A DNA stretch of 64,000 nt, taken from positions 248,001 to 312,000 of the forward strand of contig JAWKUK010000004.1 of assembly GCA_041398605.1 (NCBI GenBank). Direction: 5' to 3'. This DNA is from JAWKUK01 sp041398605 (lineage in GTDB: Bacteria; Planctomycetota; UBA1135; GCA-002686595). Shown here one piece after another: positions 34,973 to 41,993 of this stretch. The translations under genes and the position numbers were made by a program. The notes under the pieces were generated by a model that was not told the origin of the DNA, did not search any database, and saw nothing but the letters and a program-made list of their open reading frames with translations. Every line of letters starts with the position of its first letter. The first letter of the stretch is position 1.

Positions 34973-36973
34973 TCAGTCGATCCAGCGACGACAGGTCTCG
35001 ACGAGCACGCCGAACTTGACTGGCTTGGAGAGGTAGTCGCTGCACCCGGCGGCGAGGCACCCGTCCCGGTCACCCTCCATCGCGTGCGCGGTGAGCGCGA
35101 TGATCGGCAGCTCATTGCCGAGCGCGCGCAGCGCCCGGCTCGCGTCGTACCCGTCCAGCTCGGGCATCTGCATGTCCATCAGCACGAGGTCGAACTCGCC
35201 GCCGTCGCCGCCTGTGAGGCGCTCCAGGGCCTCGCGCCCGTTGGAGACGACGACCACCTCGGCCCCGGCCTTGCGCAGCACGTGCGACAGCAGGAGCTGG
35301 TTGTCGGGGCCGTCCTCCGCGAGCAGGATCCGGCAGCGCTCCAGCTCGCGCGGCGCGGTCGCGCTGCCGACCGAGGGCCCCTCCGATGGGCGAGGGGATG
35401 CGACCGCGGCTCGTGGCTGCGCCGGATCCCAAAGGCCATCCGCAGCGTCCACCCCGACCCCGAAGCGGAACCGAAAGCTGCTGCCGCGTCCCGCCTCTGA
35501 CTCGACCTCAAGGTCACCGCCGAGCAGCTCAGCGAGCCGCCGCGAGATCGCCAGGCCGAGTCCGGTGCCACCGTACTTGCGCGTCGTCGAGGCGTCGGCC
35601 TGCACAAACGGCTCGAAGATCCGCGCGCACTGTGCCTGGGTCATGCCGATGCCCGTGTCCTCGACAGCGACCTCGATGCGACCACCATCCGGCTCGGCGA
35701 TCCAGCTCGAGACGAGCGCGACGCTCCCGACCTCGGTGAACTTGATCGCGTTGCTGACGAGGTTCACGATGACTTGGCGAGCTCGCAGAGCGTCGGTGCG
35801 GACACGGCGCGGAATCGGCGTCGCATAGCGGACCTCGAGCGCGATCCCTTTGGAGATCGCCCGCGGCCGCATGAGCTCCACCACGTCGTCGAGCAGCGTA
35901 TCGAGCCTCAACCAGTCGAGCTCCGCCTCGACCATGCCGGCCTCAACCTTCGACAGATCGAGGATGTCGTTGATCAGGCCGAGGAGGCTCTCCCCGTTGC
36001 GCCGGATCGTCTCGAGCGCGTGTCGCTGGGACGCGTCACCGATCTCGGCGAGCAAGAGGTCCGTGAAGCCGAGGATCGCGGTCATCGGCGTCCGGATCTC
36101 GTGGCTCATGTTCGCGAGGAAGTTCGATTTGGCGAGGCTCGCCGCCTCGGCCTGCTCCTTCGCGACGCGCAGGTCTCGCTCGATCTGCTTCAGCGCGGTG
36201 ATGTCCGTGCGCAGGCTCACGATGCCGCCGTCCGCCGTGCGGTGGTCGCTCACGCGGATGGTCGCGTTGGGCAGCTCTTGGACCCAATCCAGCTCACAGC
36301 GCCGGTGTTGCTCGAGGCACTGCGACACCCAAGCATCGGCCGCTGCGCCCTCGTGCCCGCTGTGGCGTGCATATTCGGCGAGGATGTCCTCATAGCGCTG
36401 CCCTGGCTGCAGGTACTCGTGGCCGGTGGCATAGATCTGCTTGTACTCCCGGTTGCAGAACACCAGCCGCTCGTCCGCGCCGTACAGCGCGAGCCCCGAG
36501 GAGATCGCCTCGATGGCGGCTTGCAGGTAGCCACGTGTCTCCACGAGCTGCAGCTCGTTCGCCTTCTGCGAGGTGATGTCCGCGAAGATACCGAGCACCC
36601 CGATCACGTGCCCGTCCGCGTCGCGCAGGGGCACCTTGCTGGTATCGATCCAGGTCTTCTGGCCCTCGGCGTTGAGCTGCGTCTCGACGATGTGGATCTT
36701 CGCCCGCCCGGACTCGATCACCAGCCGGTCGTCAGCCCGATACGCCTCGGATTCGGCGCGGGACCAGGGCATGTCAAAGTCATCGCGTCCGATGATGTTC
36801 GCGGGGTTCGTCAGACCCGCGAGCGTGGCGAAGCCCGCGTTGCACCCGAGGTAGACCGAGTCCCGGTCCTTCCAGAACACGGCGTAGGGGATCAGCTCGA
36901 GCACGAGCGAGAGCAAGCTGCGCTCGGTCGTCTTGGCATCACGGGGCTCGGGGTCGGATTCAGGGCGCGGCAT
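34973..36973 (-). CDS. PAS-PAS hybrid sensor histidine kinase
   Basis: 666 residues from ATG 36973, picked because a strong GGGGGAGAGG precedes it. No membrane segment, so cytosolic. PAS 1 about residues 22-140, PAS 2 about 150-265, HisKA with phospho-acceptor His291 (NMSHEIRTPM), HATPase with VNLVSNAIKF and EDTGIGM, and a C-terminal receiver with acidic pair E553/D554 and phospho-acceptor D600 (VLMDMQMPELDG). No separate response regulator lies next to it. Signal unknown. Confidence 0.93.
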   Translation of the reverse strand: MPRPESDPEPRDAKTTERSLLSLVLELIPYAVFWKDRDSVYLGCNAGFATLAGLTNPANIIGRDDFDMPWSRAESEAYRADDRLVIESGRAKIHIVETQLNAEGQKTWIDTSKVPLRDADGHVIGVLGIFADITSQKANELQLVETRGYLQAAIEAISSGLALYGADERLVFCNREYKQIYATGHEYLQPGQRYEDILAEYARHSGHEGAAADAWVSQCLEQHRRCELDWVQELPNATIRVSDHRTADGGIVSLRTDITALKQIERDLRVAKEQAEAASLAKSNFLANMSHEIRTPMTAILGFTDLLLAEIGDASQRHALETIRRNGESLLGLINDILDLSKVEAGMVEAELDWLRLDTLLDDVVELMRPRAISKGIALEVRYATPIPRRVRTDALRARQVIVNLVSNAIKFTEVGSVALVSSWIAEPDGGRIEVAVEDTGIGMTQAQCARIFEPFVQADASTTRKYGGTGLGLAISRRLAELLGGDLEVESEAGRGSSFRFRFGVGVDAADGLWDPAQPRAAVASPRPSEGPSVGSATAPRELERCRILLAEDGPDNQLLLSHVLRKAGAEVVVVSNGREALERLTGGDGGEFDLVLMDMQMPELDGYDASRALRALGNELPIIALTAHAMEGDRDGCLAAGCSDYLSKPVKFGVLVETCRRWID

Positions 36974-37037
36974 GGGACCTCTCCCCCCTCGTCGGACCGC
37001 GCGGGGCACGTCTCTGCAGACAATCCCGTAGCGCGCT

Positions 37038-37946
37038 CTAAATGGGACCCACCGCCCCAGCGCGCTGCCCGATCCAGGCGACAATGTGCGCGATGATCTC
37101 CGGCGCGCCGGGCTCGTGTAGGAGGTCGTGGCGGAGCCCCGGGAGCACCCGCACCTCGACCTCACCACCCTCGACGGCGGCGGCGCGGGCAGCGTCCGAG
37201 AGGGTGTCATCGCCCCCGCACAGCACCAGCGTCGGGACGCCGAGCTTGCCGATGCGCGGCAGCGCCTCGCGCGCGGCGCGCTCCGCCTCCTCGATCGCGC
37301 GCAGCGTGATGACCGCGTGTGTCAGCGGGTTGGCCTCGAACGCGCTCGCTTCGGGGGCGTTGGTCATGAGCTCCGCGCCTTGCCACGGGATCGTGCCCTC
37401 GTCCGTCGGCTGGGGCTTCTTACCCATCAGCTTCCGGAGGCCGCTCGGGGGCGCGGGGCGCTCGAAGCGAGGCGTGAAGAGCGGACTGACGAGCACGAGC
37501 CCGGCGAGCGCGCCCGGCTTCGCCGCCGCAAAGTGCGCCGCATAGTTCGCGCCGAGGCCGATCCCGATGAGGACCTTCGGGTCATCGGGGATGCGGTATG
37601 CGAGGTGATCTTGGATCTCCTGCACGTCGCGCTCGATCTCGCGCAGGCCGTTCGAATGCCCGCGGGGGCCCTCGCTCCGGCCGTGCCCGCGGAGGTCCGG
37701 CAGGGCGACCGCAAAACCAGCCTCAGCCAGCGCGACGGCCAGCGCCTTGTAGCGTTCACCGGTGTCGCCCGCGTTGTGCAGCACGGTCACGGCGCCCTTT
37801 GGGACGCCGCGGGCGGCGAGCTCGAGCACCGTGAGGAGCAGCATGCCCTTCATCGAGGCATGGCTGAGGCCCGCGGCCTCCTCCCCCAAGGCGTTGGAGT
37901 CGCGGAGCTCGAGGTTCGTGAGGAAGAAGTCGTCCTGGATGGCCAT
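37038..37946 (-). CDS. Alpha/beta hydrolase (monoglyceride-lipase-like) lacking the Ser nucleophile
   Basis: 302 residues from ATG 37946. Fold features: VTVLHNAGDTGERYKALA, FAVALPDLRGHGRSEGPRGH, acid region VLCGGDDTLSD and His in GLRHDLLHEP. The nucleophile elbow, GHSMGG in relatives, reads LIGIGLGANYA, with Gly130 at the Ser position. The Asp and His are kept. Either the enzyme is inactive or uses another residue, or the protein has a binding role. It faces away from rnpB across a short gap. Confidence 0.8.
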   Translation of the reverse strand: MAIQDDFFLTNLELRDSNALGEEAAGLSHASMKGMLLLTVLELAARGVPKGAVTVLHNAGDTGERYKALAVALAEAGFAVALPDLRGHGRSEGPRGHSNGLREIERDVQEIQDHLAYRIPDDPKVLIGIGLGANYAAHFAAAKPGALAGLVLVSPLFTPRFERPAPPSGLRKLMGKKPQPTDEGTIPWQGAELMTNAPEASAFEANPLTHAVITLRAIEEAERAAREALPRIGKLGVPTLVLCGGDDTLSDAARAAAVEGGEVEVRVLPGLRHDLLHEPGAPEIIAHIVAWIGQRAGAVGPI

Positions 37947-37987
37947 CGTTGCCCAGCTTCGTACACGACGCGGGTCGCCGGGGCCAG

Positions 37988-37993
37988 TAGAGT
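37988..37993 (+). promoter_or_regulatory. Possible -10 element of rnpB
   Basis: TAGAGT ending 7 bases before the first paired base of the RNase P RNA. No clear -35 was found at standard spacing. Confidence 0.35.
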
Positions 37994-38000
37994 ACGCGGT

Positions 38001-38420
<420 letters not shown>

Positions 38421-38463
38421 ACCTTCCCCCCCCCACGCGCGCCAACCTGACTCGGAAGCTGGC

Positions 38464-38555
38464 CCCCTTGATTGGTACAGGCTCAACGGGCTGAGGTCCG
38501 CGGGCTTCCCCCCTACTACGCCTGGTGGCGTCTGGCGGCCGGAACAATCAAGGGG
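38464..38555 (+). ncRNA. Candidate structured RNA element closed by an 11-bp inverted repeat
   Basis: CCCCTTGATTG (38464-38474) pairs perfectly with CAATCAAGGGG (38545-38555). The 70 bases between can form at least one inner hairpin, ACGCC-TGGT-GGCGT. It lies between rnpB and the GT-C gene, whose start is 77 bases downstream. It could be a 5' leader element, an rnpB-linked terminator or a small RNA; no known riboswitch consensus was recognised. Confidence 0.4.
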
Positions 38556-38631
38556 TCCACCTTCCAGGGTGGGCGGCTCTTGGGCCCCCGGTACCGGCCA
38601 CCCGGTAGACTGCCTGGTCAAGGCCTGCACC

Positions 38632-40596
38632 GTGCACCGCAAAGCGCTCCTCTACGTGGCCCTCGCGCTCTACTTCGGCGCGCGGGTCGTCGTCCTCCTC
38701 ACAGGCTTCGACGAGGTGGCGATCCCGGTCTATGAGGTGCCCTCGATGGGCAACGCTGCGTGGCTCGCGTCGACGGGTTGGCGCGGCGTCCACTGGAGCG
38801 CCTCCTACGACAACGCGGGGGGGCAGGTCCTGACGGCTTGGCTCGCCGCGCCCTTGTATGCGCTCTTCGGCAACCGCTACGTGGTCCTCAAGCTGGTGCC
38901 GCTGCTGCTCGGCGCGCTCCTCCTCGTGATGATCTGGCGCGTCGTCCTGCGCGTGCATGGCGCGCGCGCCGCGAACATCGCCGCGCTCGCGTTCGCCCTC
39001 GCGCCGCCGCTCCTCTTCAAGTACTCGCTCCTGGCCAAGGGCAACCACTTCGAGGGCCTGTTCTTCGTCTTCGCGCCCATTTGGCTCCTGTTCGAGGGCG
39101 AGGGCCGCCCCCACCGGTGGCGCTTCGTCGCCCTCGCGGGCGTCGCCGCTGGCGTCGCGGTGTCGGTCTACATCGGCTCGCTCGCGACCCTCGCCGCGCT
39201 GCTCCCGGCCGTGCTGCTCCTCGGAGGTTGGCGGCGTGGGCTCCAGGACTGCGCGCTCGCACTGCCGGGGCTGGTCATCGGGCTGCTCCCGGCCGTCGCC
39301 CTGCATGTTGCGAGCAGAGGCCGTACGGCGCACTTCGTCGAGCACATCACCGGCCTCGACAAGGCGCAGAAGAGCTTCGTCGCCGAGGCCCAGGAGCTCT
39401 TGACGGTGCACCTGCCGCACGCGACCTGCTGTGAACCCCTGGGCCCGATCCCTGGGCGCGCGCTCGATGGGCTCTACCTCGCCGCGACGCTCGCGGCCTT
39501 CGCCCTGCTCGCATGGCGCACGGTGTGGGGCGCGCGCCAGGGCGACCAACGCGAGACCCGCGCGCTGGACGTGCTCACCCTCGGCGCCCCGCTGATCGCG
39601 CTCGCGGCGCTCCTCTTCACGCCCTTGCGGATCCGCACGATGCCGCCGCCGGTCGAGGTCGGCGGGCTGCGCTACTTCGTGCCCTTTCACTTCTGGTCGC
39701 TGCTGGCGATCCCGTTGGCGCTGGGCGCGCTCCTCGGTGGCAGAGGCGACGGACCGTCACAGCGGCGCTTGCTGCCCAGGGCACCCGCGCGCGCGCTCGC
39801 GCTGGCCCTCGGAGCGGCGCTGACGCTCGCGGGAGCGAGCTCGCTCGCGATCGCGACGACGACCCGGGGCGCCGCCGAGCTCGCCCTGAGCTACCCGGGC
39901 AATCACCTGCGCCTCTTCTCCACCTTGCTGGGGCGGATCGCGTGGCAGGACCCCGCCACGAAGCTGCTGACCTGCCGCCCCGAAGACGCCCGCGCGACCC
40001 TCGACGCCTTCGCGCCCGAAGAGCGCGCGCAGATCGCCCATTCGATGGGCTCACGGCTGTTCCTGAACGCGCTCTTCAGCGCTCCGAAGCTGCCGCTCGA
40101 GGCCGTCCTCGCCCCGATCCCGCCCGAGGACCGCGGGCGCGCCGCCCGGGGCGCCGGCGGCTGCATCGCGTCGCAGCTGCCCTTGCGCGCCGAAGCGAAG
40201 CCGACTCCGCTGCTGCTCGACGCGCTCGAGCGCGCGCTCGCCGGGCCCTACGCTCAAGACGTCGCATTCGGGCTCGGGACCGCGACCGACTACCCGCTGC
40301 ACCTCACGCTGCGGGCCGATTTCCAGCGCGCGCAGCGCGCGCTCGCGATCGTCCCGGTGGCGTTTCGGGCGCAGGTCGCGCGCGGCCTCGGCGACGAGTG
40401 TGGGCGCCGAGCGGCGCGGGGCGCAGCGCTCGAGCGCCGCTTGATCGGCGAGCTCGCCCGCCAGCTCGCGGAGGAAGACCGCGCGCCGTTCTGGAAGGGC
40501 GTCGGCACAGCGCTCGCCGCCCATGGCGCGCGCGCGCTGGAGCTCGAGAGCTGGGTGCCGCGCGACGACACCGACGCAGTGCGCAGCGCGTTCTGA
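38632..40596 (+). CDS. GT-C-type polytopic membrane glycosyltransferase-like protein
   Basis: 654 residues from GTG 38632, giving a short basic MHRK start before the first membrane helix; a longer frame from 38569 is possible. About ten hydrophobic helices in the first ~400 residues (ALLYVALALYFGARVVVLL, LVPLLLGALLLVMIW, PGLVIGLLPAVALHV and others) with large luminal loops, the plan of PMT/ArnT-like GT-C enzymes. The first loop (DEVAIPVYEVPSMGNAAWLA) is where the catalytic acidic residue would lie. The C-terminal ~220 residues are soluble and helical, of unknown role. Acceptor unknown. Confidence 0.68.
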   Translation: MHRKALLYVALALYFGARVVVLLTGFDEVAIPVYEVPSMGNAAWLASTGWRGVHWSASYDNAGGQVLTAWLAAPLYALFGNRYVVLKLVPLLLGALLLVMIWRVVLRVHGARAANIAALAFALAPPLLFKYSLLAKGNHFEGLFFVFAPIWLLFEGEGRPHRWRFVALAGVAAGVAVSVYIGSLATLAALLPAVLLLGGWRRGLQDCALALPGLVIGLLPAVALHVASRGRTAHFVEHITGLDKAQKSFVAEAQELLTVHLPHATCCEPLGPIPGRALDGLYLAATLAAFALLAWRTVWGARQGDQRETRALDVLTLGAPLIALAALLFTPLRIRTMPPPVEVGGLRYFVPFHFWSLLAIPLALGALLGGRGDGPSQRRLLPRAPARALALALGAALTLAGASSLAIATTTRGAAELALSYPGNHLRLFSTLLGRIAWQDPATKLLTCRPEDARATLDAFAPEERAQIAHSMGSRLFLNALFSAPKLPLEAVLAPIPPEDRGRAARGAGGCIASQLPLRAEAKPTPLLLDALERALAGPYAQDVAFGLGTATDYPLHLTLRADFQRAQRALAIVPVAFRAQVARGLGDECGRRAARGAALERRLIGELARQLAEEDRAPFWKGVGTALAAHGARALELESWVPRDDTDAVRSAF

Positions 40597-40635
40597 GCGC
40601 GGCGGCGCGGCGCACTGACGAACGTGTCACGCGCT

Positions 40636-40654
40636 GAAGTTCAAGTGGAACTTC
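40636..40654. promoter_or_regulatory. Candidate operator: perfect 7-bp inverted repeat
   Basis: GAAGTTC-AAGTG-GAACTTC, 19 bp, in the gap before the Nudix gene and 11 bp upstream of a -35-like TTGACG. AT-richer than the surroundings. Suggests a dimeric regulator site; the regulator is unknown. Confidence 0.5.
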
Positions 40655-40665
40655 GACGAGACACC

Positions 40666-40694
40666 TTGACGGATTTGGAGAACCGTGCATTCTT
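40666..40694 (+). promoter_or_regulatory. Sigma70-like promoter for the Nudix gene
   Basis: TTGACG (40666-40671), 17-bp spacer, ATTCTT (40689-40694; shifted one base, CATTCT). The -35 is good, the -10 weak. Would give a leader of about 65-70 bases before ATG 40769. Confidence 0.45.
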
Positions 40695-40768
40695 GGGCCT
40701 GTCGCGGCGCCGCACACGCTTCGACACCGGCGTCAACCGCACTGCGCTTTCGCGCAACGCCGCACCCT

Positions 40769-41509
40769 ATGGAGTTCGTATTCGTCGTTCCCCGCGAGAG
40801 GATCTTCCCGGAGCACTACCCGCACGGCGTAGTGTTCTTCGGCGAAGGTCTCGAAGAGCCAGCCGTCCGCGCCACGTGGTGCGAACACGGCTTCTTCGTC
40901 GAGCGTGCATACGCCGAGCGCACCCCGAGCTTGAAACAGGTGATCCCGTACACCGTCGTCACGCGTGGAGGAGAAGTGCTGCTCCTCACACGCACCAAGC
41001 GCGGCGGTGATGCGCGTCTCCATGACAAGCTCTCGATCGGTGTCGGTGGCCACGTCGAGCCGCAGGATCTGCCAGGTGAATCGGGCGACGGTGTCGAGGG
41101 ACCCGTCGCTGCACCGCGGTCGGGTTCAAGCTCGCAGGCGACCACGACGCCGCCCAAAACGACGGGGGCGAGGCGCGAACGAGCGCACCGCGACCCGGTC
41201 CCGAACGCCACACGGCGCGAGGTCATCGAAGAGGAGCTCTCCGTTGATGGTCCCTGGGACCTCACGACGGTCGGGCTCCTGAACGATGACTCGAACGCCG
41301 TCGGTGCCGTTCACGTGGGGCTCGTCCAAGTCCTCGAGGTCGAGGGTTCGGTCGAGGTCCGCGAGGTCGACACCTTGCAAGGCGAATTCGTGAGCCCGGA
41401 CGAGCTGAAGAGGCGGCTCGCGGTGGGCGCGAACTTCGAAACGTGGTCCAGCCTGCTCATCCCGCATCTGGATCGAATTCTCCAACCGGCGCGCGCCACC
41501 TCGGCGTAG
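40769..41509 (+). CDS. Nudix hydrolase-like protein with insertion inside the Nudix box
   Basis: 246 residues from ATG 40769. The fold resembles Nudix proteins that open with a VIPYTVVTRGGEVLLLTRTK strand and the LSIGVGGHVEP turn. The Nudix box (GX5EX7REUXEEXGU) is split: GGHVEP at residues 93-98, but the catalytic RREVIEEELSV only at 149-159. About 42 extra residues lie between, a low-complexity stretch rich in Ser, Thr, Pro and Gly (residues ~102-145). The catalytic Glu residues are present. It may be an active enzyme with a looped-out insertion; substrate unknown. Confidence 0.75.
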   Translation: MEFVFVVPRERIFPEHYPHGVVFFGEGLEEPAVRATWCEHGFFVERAYAERTPSLKQVIPYTVVTRGGEVLLLTRTKRGGDARLHDKLSIGVGGHVEPQDLPGESGDGVEGPVAAPRSGSSSQATTTPPKTTGARRERAHRDPVPNATRREVIEEELSVDGPWDLTTVGLLNDDSNAVGAVHVGLVQVLEVEGSVEVREVDTLQGEFVSPDELKRRLAVGANFETWSSLLIPHLDRILQPARATSA

Positions 41510-41516
41510 CGGCAGT

Positions 41517-41537
41517 GGTCGCGGGCGAACCGCGACC
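41517..41537 (+). terminator. Hairpin after the Nudix gene
   Basis: GGTCGCGG-GCGAA-CCGCGACC, perfect 8-bp stem, 7 bases after the stop codon, with possible outer pairing CGGC/GCCG. No T-tract. Confidence 0.5.
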
Positions 41538-41605
41538 GAGCCGCCGACAGGGTGCTGGAGGGCTCCCTGCGTGTCGACTCCACTTCCCAAACTCACCGCA
41601 CATCC

Positions 41606-41842
41606 ATGGGTACAACCGCATCGTCCCGGGCTTCGCGTCAGATGGTCCCTGAGAAGATCTATGACGCGCTCGTCTCCGCACGGACCGCCGACAAGGTCAC
41701 GCTCTTCTTCCGCGATGGCCGCGCCGTCTCCGGCGCCTTGATCTTCAACCCCTTCAAGGGCAGCGGCCGCGTCATCGATGTCGAGAAGGAGTCCTCCGTG
41801 GACTTCGAGATCGACCAGATCCGCGACCTCCGGCTCGCCTGA
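41606..41842 (+). CDS. Small Sm-like beta-barrel protein, unknown function
   Basis: 78 residues from ATG 41606; GTG 41552 and ATG 41642 are alternatives. The conserved-looking part (KIYDALVSARTADKVTLFFR, GRAVSGALIFNPF, GRVIDVEKESSVDFEIDQI) has a short helix then five strands, like Hfq/LSm or SH3-type small barrels. The N-terminal ~12 residues are Ser/Thr/Arg rich. Possible RNA-binding or regulatory role; speculative. Confidence 0.55.
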   Translation: MGTTASSRASRQMVPEKIYDALVSARTADKVTLFFRDGRAVSGALIFNPFKGSGRVIDVEKESSVDFEIDQIRDLRLA

Positions 41843-41993
41843 TCGGCGCAGCCGCGACCACGTCGCACTCCGAGCGAGCCCCGCGCCCTTCCCGCGCGGG
41901 GCTCGCCGTCGTTCCAGGCTCCGGGATGTGCACGGACGCGCGCTCCGAGCGCCCGCGCGGCCGCCCTGCGCCGTATCGTGTCGCGCACGACCT

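Noticed and set aside
38464..38555. 4.5S, 6S or tmRNA
   Set aside because: None of the conserved cores of these RNAs is present; left as an unassigned structured element.
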